From NCBI RefSeq assembly GCF_035222375.1, contig NW_026946366.1, positions 2,790,001 to 2,854,000 on the forward strand: a DNA stretch of 64,000 bases, in the 5' to 3' direction. The translations under genes and the position numbers were made by a program. A model generated the notes under the pieces. That model saw nothing but the letters and a program-made list of their open reading frames with translations. It did no database searches and was not told the origin of the DNA. Of this stretch, positions 22,445-33,952 are shown piece by piece. This DNA is from Podospora pseudocomata. Taxonomy: Eukaryota > Ascomycota > Sordariomycetes > Sordariales > Podosporaceae. How positions within the stretch are numbered: position 1 is the first letter of the stretch; each line of letters begins with the position of its first letter.

Positions 22445-25400
22445 ATGTCTCACGCCCCGCGCAATCGAATCTCGAATGCAATCGACAGTCTGATCACCCA
22501 CCTGGTGCCCAGCAACCCCCATGATGACGAGCAGACAGCTCAAGAGAGGCATGATGCTTGCTTTGAGCTTGTCCGGGCCATTTTTGAGCGGTGAGCATTT
22601 TTCATCTGATACTCTTTTGGCCTAGACAAAGCTAATTAGAAAGCAACAGGCCCAATTCTCCCTCGATATCGGCCGACGTAAACCATGCTTCGGACCTCAT
22701 CAAGCGGAAGCTCATACACAGCAACCCTAGCCAGGCCCTACGCTTCTCCAATCTCTATACCCGACTTTTGTCACTGCCAGTCCTGAACCAAAAATGGGCC
22801 ATTTTATATCTCCTATATCAGCTCTCTGACTCGCCTGATCCCAATGAGCCTCCACCACCACCAAGGCAGCCAGCAGCACCACATGGGTTGACATCGCGGG
22901 AGCCAAGCTTCCGGGACCGAGAACTTCAAGCGCAGATCCTTCGGGAGCAGGAAGAGAACCAGGTAGAGGCAGAGAACTACCAAGGGCCAGTACCGGCAGA
23001 GCCAAGTTTCCGAGAGCCAGCTTCTCGCGAGCCAAACTTCCGTGAATCAGTAGCGCAGCGGGCGGCGGGACGAGCAACAGGCCGGTCGACGGCAACAGCA
23101 GAGTCAAAAACGTCGACACTCGCACCACCACTGGTATCAGAAGAAGAAGACGTAAACAATGTGTTTGCCCCAGGTGGTTTGAAGAAGCTCCCAACCGAAA
23201 GGCCACGGCGAAACACCAATGCCGAAGAAGCTCGCTCGCAGCCTGGTGCGGTAGACGGATCTACCAAGAAGAGCACAAGGGACGTTTCAATCAAGTCAAA
23301 CTTGCTCGCAGACAACTCATTAGAGTTTGAGCCTTCTGAAATGGGTCTGTTGAGAGACCTTCCTTTCACTCTTCAGGGATTATCATCAACAACTCTTCCC
23401 TTCACCAGGGATACTGTTTTGAAACTGCCGCCAACTTTGCCGCTACCAATAGTGTCACTGTTGCACACTTTGGCCGAGCCTTCATTATTATATCGAGGGC
23501 TTGCAAATTTTGTCAAGTCACCAGCAAAGGGGTTACTCGGCCAGAGCTTGCGGGCAGCCATCAACAATGAGCTTCGGTCATATCTCACTCTTGTGGCAAC
23601 GCTGGAGGCGCAGATTCGACGGGCATTGTCATCCCTTGATGAGGCAGCACCGCGAGGCGGCATCGGGAAAGCCGGTGTCACGTTGAAGAGATGCGTTGTT
23701 TGGACGAGAGAGGCGACCATGGGCTTGCGGCTGATGTCTTTGATATCAGAGGAGAGTTATAGTAAACAAGGCGGACAACTGATCAGTCTGATTCACGGCT
23801 TTTCTACCTCTCATGGTGACCCCGTGGTGGCTGCTTTTGCTGAACGCTTGCTGGCCGACGTCACCCGGCCGTTTTACGACATTCTTCGGCGTTGGATATA
23901 CGACGGTGAGCTATCGGATCCCCATCTGGAGTTCTTCGTCCGCGAACAAAACCCCAACAATGAGAAACAAAACGAGTCTAAGGCCAAGGGCCAAGCTAGT
24001 GTGTGGAACTCCAAGTACGAAGTCGTCGACGCCATGGTACCCAGTATCATGACCCCCGACTTTGCCCAAAAGGTCTTTTTGATTGGAAAGTCCCTCAACT
24101 TCATCCGCCACAGCTGCGGCGACAGCCAGTGGGTCGACGCCTATAGCAAAACCTCGTCAAAGGAGCTCAAGTACGGCGACACGGCCACGCTCGAGAAGTG
24201 GATCGACGACGCCTACAAGACCACCATGCAGCGCCTCATGACGCTCATGAACACCCGCTTCCGTCTGTTTGACCACCTCCAAGCCTTGAAGAACTATATC
24301 CTTCTCGGCCAGGGCGACTTTATCGCCTTGCTGATGGAATCGCTCGCCGCGAACCTCGACCGCCCAGCTGGCGCACAGTACCGCCACACCCTCACTGCCC
24401 AGCTCGAACACGCCATCCGCGGCTCCAACGCCCAGTATGATTCCGACGAGGTCCTCCGCCGCCTAGACGCCCGTATGCTTCAACTGAGCCACGGCGATAT
24501 TGGCTGGGATTGTTTCACGCTCGAATACAAAATCGATGCCCCTGTCGATGTGGTAGTCACCGAATGGGGAAACCGTCAGTACCTCAAAGTCTTCAACTTT
24601 CTCTGGCGGATCAAACGCGTCGAGTTTGCTCTGGCATCCACCTGGAGAAAATGCATGACGGGCGCGAGGGGAGTGCTGCAATCCAACGACGAGACAGTGC
24701 TCCAGACGTGGAAATCCACCAGGGGAACTCTCGCGGAGATGATCCATTTTGTTGGTCAACTGCAATACTACATTTTGTTTGAAGTCATCGAGTCCAGCTG
24801 GGGGGAGCTGCAGAAGAACATCCGAAAAGAAGACTGCACACTGGATGACTTGATCACGGCTCATACCAAGTACCTCACCTCCATCACCCACAAAGGACTT
24901 CTCGGTGCCCGCCGGAGACAGCACCATGACGCACAAAAGGAAGCCGCCTCGCTGGGCCGTGACGCATCAGAAGTTGAAGACCGCAACTCGTACATGGTGC
25001 AGCTGTCGCTCCTGCTGCGAAACATGCTCGACTACAGAGACAGCGTGGACGGGTTATACTCGTGGTCGGTGTCTGACTTTACCCGCAGACAAGAAGTCGA
25101 CACGGTCTCGCTGCTGCGAAAACACCGGCCCAATTCGGGAGACATGGAGAGTTCTGTCGGGCCGGACGATCCCTTTTTTGGTTCTGCCGGGGGAGTGGGA
25201 GGGAACAACAATATTAAGAGCGAGTTCCCCGCGCTGCAGGAACGGCTGAAGCAGTTAGGGGTGAGTTTCAGGCAGAGGCTGCAGATCTTGCTGGGGGATC
25301 TGGCGTATCAGCCTGATGTGGACATGCGCTTCCTGGGGGTGTCGATGAACTTTAATGATGTGTATCAGCCGGTTAGGAGGAAGAGTGGGAAGGCTGGCGC

Positions 25401-25506
25401 TGGGGGGAGTGGTGTTTCGGCTGGTGGTGGGGAGAAACAACAGCAGCAGCAGCAGGGAGGGAATGTGGGGAGTGTGAATGTTTCGTTTTCTGCTTCAAGG
25501 GCTTAG
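22445..25506 (+). CDS. Gamma-tubulin complex component 3 (Spc98/Alp6)
   Basis: Two exons, join(22445..22590, 22650..25506), give 1000 aa. The first exon (MSHAPRNRI...) ends inside an Arg codon; the 59-nt intron has GTGAGC and ACAG. Residues 1-110 form a helical N-terminal domain (DACFELVRAIFE, LIKRKLIHSNPS). A linker follows (about 115-275), with a repeated REPSFR/REPNFR word. The GRIP1 region starts near residue 282 (LLRDLPFTLQGL), and the GRIP2 region, which binds gamma-tubulin, runs to about 960. The layout fits GCP3 (S. pombe Alp6, yeast Spc98) better than GCP2, judged by the RDLPFTLQG entry motif. The product acts at the spindle pole body to nucleate microtubules. The tail is Gly/Gln-rich with a CAG run. 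Unusually, the same frame stays open for 103 codons after the TAG stop. Confidence 0.85.
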
Positions 25507-26307
25507 GAGGCTGGAAAGGAGGAGAGTGAGGGTTTGAGACCACCGGGGCAGGATAGGAGGAAAGGAGAGGAAGAGGAGGAGAAAGTAGTAGACGTGAAAG
25601 CGGATCGGTGGGCTGATGAGAAAGGGGAGGGGGGAAGCGTGAGGAAGACGCCTTCTTCGGGTGGTATCAAACAGGGCAAAACACTTGTGACGACTGTGAG
25701 ACCGGTCGAGAGACAACCATGTGGCAAGACTGTAAGTCCGAGCAAGAAAACTCCCAGCCCGGGGAAAGGCGGAGGGTCATGGCTCCAGACTAGGCCGGCG
25801 TGGAAGAGGCCTTGAAAAGGGTTGTATTGTATACTGCGGGCGGCGCGACTAGAGTATCTTGTCATGATTTGGCGAGGGGGGAGGGAAAGGGGTGTTCATC
25901 TTTGGGAGTTTTGACGGTTAGAGTTATCGGTGTTTTGGTGTGTGTTGAAATGATATATGTTTATGACCATAATCTGTTTCTAATCGTGATACAAAAGTTT
26001 GAGCAAAGTGGATTGCCTTCGACTATAGATTAACGTGTACATTGACTGGCTCTAACCATGTCTAACTTGAAAGTAGATAATACCCATGTGTGTTGAAAGC
26101 TTCTTGAGGTAACTCATCGACTAACAAAAATGACATCTGCAAGAGAATCCACGTTCATAGATATATTCCATGTCAGTCGCCACTCCTCCGATAACCACCC
26201 CCCATCCCACGCCGTGTATGCAATATCTGACTCCTCCCCTCCCAAGACGAATATAATCAACTCTCAGAACCAAAATGCTATGCTTTCTCAAAAATAAAAA
26301 TAAACCT
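25507..26307. other. Convergent 3' region GCP3 / LRR gene
   Basis: Bases 25507-25815 continue the GCP3 frame without a stop (see findings). The remainder is AT-rich 3' flank with nothing recognisable. Confidence 0.5.
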
Positions 26308-29300
26308 TTAATCCTCAATCGCCTCCTCATCAGTAACACCCTGCTCCTTGATCTTCCTCTCCTCCGGCTCAGGCAACCCCACATTCTTCCTTGCCATGAC
26401 CTGACTCTCCACAAAACTGTCCCAATGCTGGGGATCGGCCTCCCTCAGTCTCTTGAGTATATCTTGCCTCCTCTCCTGGAACACCTGGACTACGCCTCTC
26501 TCTTCTGCTTCCTTCTTCAAGTCGGCGTCACCCATCTCATCCAGCAACTCATGTAGTAACCTAGCATGGTTGGGATCCGCCCCGACTTCTTCGACTCCCG
26601 AACTCAAAAGCGCGGCATTGTAGTGCTCAGGACGGAGAGCCACGATTCCAGCACGGAATTTGTGACCCGCCCGGAGAACGCGCGCCTCTTCATCTGCGAG
26701 CGCCTTGGAAGACAAAGAAATAATAGAGTTGGAGCGAGAGAGGGCCTTGCGGGACTCGCGTGATTGAGCAACGGCGTCGTCTTCGGCGTCGGAAATAATG
26801 GCAGCTGTATAACTGGCTGAGAGGTCCGAGTCAGTTGGGAGAGGGGGAGTAGGACCAGACGCCAGGCTGGATGATTTGCCATTAGCGTTGTCAAGGGAAG
26901 ACAAGGAAGCGGCATCGCCCTTGTCGTTTCCGGCAGTGGTGCTGGCGGTGTCCACGCCCGAATCGTCGGCTGCTGACAGGCGGGTGTCGGGGAACTCGTC
27001 TTCAAAGCGCTTGATGATGCCATGTAGGGTATTATCCAGGAACATGAGACGGTCTGCGATTACTGTTAGCATCAGAGTATTCCTATAGGACTGTAAAGAG
27101 AGGCACGTACGATAAGTGTGGCTATCATTCGCCGCCATCTTGGCTTTGACGATAGCAGGTTGGAGCCTCAACCGGATCTTGCGAGCGCTGAGCAGCAGGT
27201 GCTTGCTCGTATCCTTGGCCTTGGCCACCGCAGTGGTAGGTTCCTTCTCACCGTCTCCCAAGGAAACCTGATCCACCTCACCAGCCAACAGTTCAGGGAC
27301 AGAATGCGAAGAAATATCATCGCCCCTGTTCTTGAGGCAGCAAGCAAGAGCCTTGACGACTCCAGTACCGCCGATGACATAGTCGTTATCCGGAGCGGCA
27401 TCAACATCTGCATCAGCATCCAAAGAGAGCATGACATCGTGTCCAACCAGCCGTTGCAGGACATCGGGATATTCGGGCTCGGCCTTGAAGCTACCCGACA
27501 GCAAGCCCTCCTCAGCTGTGGGTGCAGGTGTTGTTGCTGATGTAGCGGTCTGCAAAGCAGTAGCAAGCTCCATGTTTCTCAACCCATACGCGACGACTTG
27601 CTTGGCCATGGCCTTGACCAAATCACTCGATTGCTCGCTGGGTACCTCGATATCAACCGCCACCAGACTGGTTGAAACCCTGGCGGCAGCGAGGAGCGAT
27701 GCAAACAGGGCACATGCCTCTTCTTGTTTCTCTTCAGAATTCGCACTTGTCGTGAGCTCGACAAGGTCCTTGTTTTGCAGGAAGCTGATATGTGCCAAGC
27801 CAGTAACCTCCGGCAGGATTTCTGCCAGAGCAATGGCTTGCTCAGCACTAAGTGTGCAGTCCGCCAGATGGATGCGCTTGAGGCAAGCAAACTTGGGAAG
27901 ATATCTTCTCAGAACAGCCACCGCGCTCGGGTCTGAGCTGAAGAGCTCATGGTTATGGCTCAAGTCGATAAACCTTAAGTGATCCAGCTTCACCAGTGTA
28001 GGGAACAGCTTGCACAAACTCGACGGCTCCAGATTGCAGTCAGCCAGGCTGAGCGCCCAAAGAGGGCATGTTTCCACCTCGAGTGAATCGGCCAGTATTC
28101 CCAGCTTGTCCCGAAGGTCATTCCCACCCAAATCAAGGCCCTCACACTGGTTGCTCTTCAGGAATCTCGCCACGTGGGCCAGGCCCTCCGAGTCAATATC
28201 ATTGTGCGCCAGATTCAACCTCTTAATTCCACATTTGATAGCACCGTCGATGACGGCTGCCAGCTGAGGTGTAGACAGTCCTGTTTGCGCCATACTTAGC
28301 AGAGTAAGTGTTGACCCCCCCAGTCTTTCCCCTAATGACTTCGCAAAGAGCGAGCACAGAGCTTGAGGAGGTGGTTGTTGCCCATCCGGCAGGGGAGCGC
28401 AGACATGTCGTGGGAACTGAATCCCGCTCAAGTCCAGGACCTTGAGGGTCCTGCACAGATAGATAAACAAGCATATGTGCCTCCAGCCCTCCGGGCCGAT
28501 TCTGTTGTTGCTAAGCACTAGCCGCTCAACGACACCGCCTTGCTCTATGAGCCCATCGACGGTGCCAGTTGATGATTTCTGCTGCTGTAGTTGCAACTGT
28601 CTCCTTCGTTTTAGTGGTGACAGAACCTTGGTTTTTCTCGCTGCTAGCAAGCCAGCCAGGATAACTCTGAGCCCTTCATCTGCCAAGGAGCAGTCCACCA
28701 GAATCAGCTCTCTGACGGGGACAACAGCGAGGTAATCACCCAACGTCACCAGATCGGGCAGCGCCATGTAGTAGCCCGTCAAATCCAGCTTCTCAACCAT
28801 ACCCGTCTCAGCAGAAAAGTTGGCCGGGTCCATCAGCTGTTCGGTTATCTTCTTAAGAATATGTGTCTCCCGCAGCTGACAGCACCGGCGGTATATCCTA
28901 ACTGGGTTGGTAGTGGGCATCGTTTGAGGTGGATTTGCAAGTCCGGCAGGTGTTTCAGGTCGATAACTCCCGCCGTTGGCGGACGTAGAGGAATCAGAAT
29001 CAGAGTTGTAATAGAGCTCCATAGGAACAGTTCCGTTGGCCTCCGCCTGCCGCCGTTTCCGTTCCTTGCGGGCCTTGCGGTCTTCCTCGCTCTTCTTCTT
29101 CTTTTCTTTCTTCCTTGCGTCGGATGCTGAAGCAGCAGAAGATATTGGTATTGGCGAAGCTGCAGCTGGCGATGTGCCCAGGCGTGGAGTTGAGGATGTG
29201 CCCTCTGTGGCGGGTTCCTTCGGTACTTCTTCCCCCGTGGCTTTGATGGAACCATCAACTTCCTTTTGGCATTCCACCGCTTTGGGGTTCTTGAGAGCTT

Positions 29301-30196
29301 CCGCCTCGCCCTTCTCCTTGAGTTTCTTTTTCATTTCCTTGGCCGCTTTGTCCTTTGCTTTTCGCTCGTCCATTTCGTCAATGTATTTGGGCATTGGAGC
29401 AATCTCCACGTCGACGCAAAACGCCACCCTCCTCAGCTTGGCCTGGTTCAACCCTGAGATGGCGCAGCGCTCCCGATTCCGGTCCACATTCAGCACTTGC
29501 CTTTCCACCAGTCCATGATTGTGAGCTTTGAACGTCGGATTCAAACTTCCGCTAGAAGTTGACGATGATAATCTTCGAAATACGTGTAGGAGCCCATTTG
29601 TCTGAGAGCCTCGCGGCGGAGCAGGGGTATAGGGACCCTCGCCCTCTGGTTTCGCCGCATGTTGTAGAACGGCCTGCTTGGCTGGGTTGACTTTTGGAAC
29701 AGAGAACTCGGCGGGCTTGGGAGAAGCAGTATTCGCCACAGGGGGGCTTTGTGTCGCACCGTTGCTCGAGCTGAATTTCTGCGAGATATTGGAGAACCAG
29801 GAGCCCCTTCGCTGAGGGGGATGGGAAACGGCAGGTTGGGGTATTCGCTTTTCGTCTGAACTCGTTCTTGTCCCAAGCGCTGGTCGGTTTGGACTTGGTG
29901 CCACGTTTGGCGTGCTTTGTGCCGCCTGAGTGCTGTCGTTTCTACCATGGCCGTTGGTAGTCGCTGTGGGGGTGGGCGAGTCCAAGGGCGCTGGGTTCGA
30001 GAGTGATCTTTGACGGCCGAGTAGTGGTCTCACGGGTCTGTCTGGAGAGAGGTCAAAGGAACTTGCTGTTAGCTGGACAATTCCCATTCACGATATGCAT
30101 GGCGCATGTTCAGGCCGCCAGGGGTCCAATTGTGCACAAACCTTTAGGATTCCCGTGGGTCATCCAGCTCACGTCGAGGCTGTGTATGTGCTCCAT
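26308..30196 (-). CDS. Large leucine-rich-repeat (RNI-like) protein, Mhp1-like
   Basis: Three exons, complement(join(26308..27053, 27111..30041, 30142..30196)), give 1243 aa. The first exon (MEHIHSLDVSW...) is joined through a 100-nt intron (GTTTGT, CTAAC, CCAG) to the frame at DRPVRPLLGRQ. The long open frame beginning at 30087 therefore starts inside an intron and is probably not the true start. A second intron of 57 nt (27054-27110) has perfect signals but contains no stop and is a multiple of three. Residues 1-220 are Ser/Pro-rich; about 230-350 are rich in Lys/Glu; about 430-790 carry irregular leucine-rich repeats of the ribonuclease-inhibitor type (for example LVDCSLADEGLR, LNLAHNDIDSEGL). 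The C-terminal part is a helical, charged tail. Fungal orthologues are often annotated as a wall-biogenesis or Mhp1 protein; I would not assign a biochemical role. It is probably a cytoplasmic scaffold. Confidence 0.75.
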
Positions 30197-32391
30197 GTTG
30201 TCTCGAGGGGGCGGGTTGTTGTTTCTTTTATTGCTATTGCATTCCCCTATCCTCGTCGCTTGTTCCGGGTTGTATCAGGTGTAAGTGGTGATTTTCTTCT
30301 CGGTGTAAAAGGTGTGATAGCCGGGAAAAAGGCGAGTAGGACGATAAGTAGGGAAGAGGTGGGATGTGATCGTTTCAACGTTGGGCCCGGTGCTATCGCG
30401 GTCTAAAGCCTCTCTGTTGGAACGACGTCGTGCTTTTTTTCCTTTGTCGCGGGGTTCCGTCCGTCACGAGGTCCAGTTGCCAGTCATGACATGAATGGCT
30501 GCCATAGTCCGGTTGGTATGTGTCCCAGTATATGTTCAAACGAAAAGCTGGCCGTCGCCGTCGATAGCTTGAGGCGCGCAACCACGGTAGGGCAGACTGA
30601 GGTCGGGGTGGTCCGGTGGGATTGTGAGGTGAGAATGAGGTAAGGTGTGTGGTGTTGGTGTCGGTGGTGGCGGCCCGGCCGTCTTTCACTGCTGACCCAG
30701 AAAAGGGCGGCGCCGAGCTGAACGGATTGGAAATGCCCGATTTGTAGTGGTTCGCGCGCGTGCCGGATCAAATCACTCCCGCTACAGTTGTCTCCCGTAT
30801 GTGTGACCGTTTCTCTGCTGGAGAAGTGGCTGAGCTCACCGTTGCGGTGAAGCGGAAGGTATCACTGGTGGAAGGGGGTTGACGCAGTATTGGGATGCAG
30901 TGCTGCACCGATCCAGATGACGGGAGAGGTGGGAGGTGCTTGGATGCAACGGGGGGTTATGGCGGGAGACGGGAGGGGGGCGACTCGCTCAGTAAGGGCC
31001 CTGTATGTATGTCTCACGATGCCAATGTATGCCACACCCTGGTTACAGCTCGGTGATTGCCCCGTAAAGTAGAGTACACGATCGAGTGACGATAAAAGAA
31101 AGAGGCGATTGCCAAAAAGATGGGAGGAGCTATTCAGGTCAAGTCAAGAGCAAGAGAGACAAGACCGGACCGGCCGAACTGACATAGCGGGCACCTGGGC
31201 ACGGAGGCATGGTGGGACTCTCCCACTAATTATCATCTCGGGTCCATCCAGGAAAACATGAGAGAATTCGCAGATCGGACGCCGGAAATTGGGCCCTTTC
31301 TGGACGTGCACATACGTCGGCCGAAGCCCACGAGCGAGCGAACGGAAACGAAACGAACTGGTGGCGGTTTCTGCACCTCAACCCCCGCAACCCTAGAGAG
31401 AGAAGCAGCATCATAACCATGGCAAACTTTGGGCCAGTCTGGTAACGGCAGGTGATCGGTATTCAGCGGTTCCCCAGATTTGCGGTAGCCACCCATCCCG
31501 TGCCCTTGCCCCTCATGTTGACTCGTATGTGGTACCACTGACGAGTGTATGTGTGTGCGTCTGTTCACCACAAAGCGAGAAGCTTCTCTTCTCATCATCA
31601 TTTTCCTATAATCCATCCATCCACAGCCCAATTCAACAAACAGCGCGATTTCAGGGGTCCCGAAACTCTATCCGGGGCACCCACGCCAAGGCCGGACGGT
31701 GCTAACCCCATGTTCCCTGGAACGGCAATTCCACTCTGGCGTCTGCAAGTTGACCACATCGTGCACCGCTCACCAAGACAACCCACTGCATCCAGTTTCC
31801 CATCACGCATGCTTGAGGGGAACACAATTCCTCATCTGAGCTTTCTACCACCAACCAGTGAAAGGAACACACCACCAGCTCGGTATCACTTGCAGCTCAT
31901 AGTCCCTTGCTCAGACGATCATGCTGTGAGAGTACCCCGCATGACCTCATAACCCTCACCCACGCCTCCAGGTGCTCGGTCTGGAACTGCTTTTGGGTTG
32001 GCGACACCACATCTTGTCCCTCAACTTGTCAATTAGAAACATTCCATTGAGGCCGAGGTGCCCCTCGCAACTGAGAAAGCCGAATGGCTGAGTGCTACTC
32101 TGTAGTACCTGATTACATTCACATTCCATATTAACGGCTTGAGGCGGCTTGCAAAGGCTCTACCAACAGCTTCAACAAGGAAGTACATCACATGATCACA
32201 TAATGGCGCCAACGTTCGGTTGGTCCGCCAGTCAGTCAAAGATGCATGAGAAAAGTGATTGGCTTTTGGTGAACCCTGGTCATTGCCCCATGTGCCCGTC
32301 CATCTTTTTGTGGATGCACTTAAACTCCTAAAGAATATGCTGCCATCTTGAGCCCAGACGATACAACCAGTCCCTAGCAAAAACCACCAAT
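30197..32391. other. Intergenic region between RPL5 and the LRR gene
   Basis: About 2.2 kb without a credible gene. The right part of the LRR promoter lies near 30200-30900. Open frames here lack splice or domain support. The last 50 bases before 32392 belong to the RPL5 3' UTR. Confidence 0.5.
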
Positions 32392-33546
32392 TTATTCCTG
32401 AAGAAGGGCGGCAATGCGCTCCTGGACACCAGCCTTGCGCTGCTCGTGGGTGAGCTTGGACTGGCGGTACTTCTTGGACTCGGCCTTCCACTCCTCCTTG
32501 GTCTTCTTGGGCGCGTCGGACTCGTACTTCTTGAAGGGGTCCTCGCGGATAGCCTTGTGGGCCTCGGCATAGAGGTCCTCGAGGGAGTCGGCCTCAAGGT
32601 CGTCCTCGATGTACTTGACGAACTGACCCTTGTAGCGCTCCTCATCGTCGTCGGCGAGGGTCTCCATGTACTCAGCGACGTGACCGCCGAAGATGTACTT
32701 CTTGAGGGTCTCGGCATCGAGCTCCTCGGACTCCATGTCGAAACCGGGGAAGCGGTTCTCGGAGTGGGGGACGAGGATACCACCGTCGGAGGCACCCTTC
32801 ATGACACCGAAGACACGGGCACCGGTGGAGGTGCGGGAGAGACCGACATCAAGGAAGGCCTTGAAGGGGCGGCGCTCACCATCGTCGGTCTCGGTGGCCT
32901 CGGTGAGAGTGTACTCACCATCGGCCTCCTCAACACCGGCGAACTGCTCATCGAGGCCGAGCTTCTTCAAGACGCGGCGGGCGAGGAGGAGACCAGTGGC
33001 GTAGGCAGCGGCCCAGTTGGTAAGACCGTGCTCGATGCCATAGGCGCGGAGCTCGTGGGAGTAGGCGGCAGCGAAGATCTTGTCACCGGTGATCTCAGAG
33101 GTGACGATCTGGGTGATGATGTCGCGGTTGGAGAAGCGGACAACGAGTCTGTACTTGGGGGCGTTGTACTTGTTCTTGGCTTGGGTGATCAGGCGCTTGC
33201 GAGCATAGTAGTCGGTCTTTCCCTCTCTTCTGCGCTTGTACTTGGTCTGGAAGCGGCTGTGTTTCGAGACAAGGTCAGCAAAAAACACCAGAAAGTCGCG
33301 AGAATGGCCAGGACGTGAGAAACTTACCTGTAGTACGCGCTGTTCTTCACAAGCTTGTGGAAGGCCTGAATTCAGAAATTCCCGAGTCAGCAATTATCGC
33401 TTCAGATATTTTTTTTATCCTCCTCCGAAGCATCTTGCGTTGACTCTATCCAATTCCCCAGATCTCTCGACTCGTTCGGGTGCAGGTGAAAACGACAGCG
33501 ATGCCAATGGCAACGGCAGTGACAAATCGCTGTATCAACTTACCAT
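32392..33546 (-). CDS. RPL5: 60S ribosomal protein L5 (uL18)
   Basis: Three exons, complement(join(32392..33256, 33328..33365, 33544..33546)), give 301 aa, the usual fungal length. The first coding exon is just the ATG, directly followed by a GTAAGT donor. The first intron is 178 nt and the second 71 nt. The N-terminus reads [20 protein letters not shown], the classic eukaryotic L5 start, followed by [16 protein letters not shown]5 binds 5S rRNA and, with L11, forms the 5S RNP that joins the large subunit. Codon use is strongly biased to C/G-ending optimal codons, as expected for a highly expressed gene; this bias also creates a 290-codon antisense open frame that is not a gene. It is divergent from the HAD gene, with a telomere-repeat-like motif in the shared upstream DNA. 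Confidence 0.97.
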
Positions 33547-33952
33547 TTTGACTGTTGTTTCGCTGGGCGATGCGATACTCACAGGGCTCGGGGTTTGTCG
33601 ACAAGTGGGAGGGGAGGTTGGATTATTCCACGACGGCAAGCATTTGTGGGCGCAAAATTTGGCCCCACAGCTTTCCAGAGTAGGGCGTGTGCGAAACTGC
33701 GTTGGGTGACGAAGGTGGGGCAGGCCATAAGGGGCTTGGGACCCTAACCCTGGGCGCAGTTCAGCCCTTCCATCCAAGTCCGCTTATGTCATCTGTTCTC
33801 CAAACCCAACCCCAGACCGAAGCCGAGGTTCACTTCGTCGGCTCCGGCTTTCAGCTTCCATGCCGGTGTTGTCAAAGGGTAGGTGTGGTCGGTGATGCCT
33901 GTCCATACATAATCAGTCAGCGGTTTGTCTTGTAAACTCCTGATAGTTGCAA
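33547..33952. promoter_or_regulatory. Divergent promoter region RPL5 / HAD hydrolase
   Basis: The 406 bases between the two start codons hold both promoters and the RPL5 5' UTR. The most striking element is ACCCTAACCCT at 33741. Confidence 0.5.
33741..33751. promoter_or_regulatory. Telomere-repeat-like motif ACCCTAACCCT
   Basis: Almost two TTAGGG units read on the - strand, 195 bases upstream of the RPL5 start codon. In several fungi, TTAGGG-binding factors (Tbf1-like) act at ribosomal-protein gene promoters. Binding here is inferred. Confidence 0.45.

Noticed and set aside
32446-33318. 290-codon open frame antisense to RPL5
   Set aside because: Same cause: highly biased codon use of a ribosomal protein gene opens the reverse frame. 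It also runs through a true intron.
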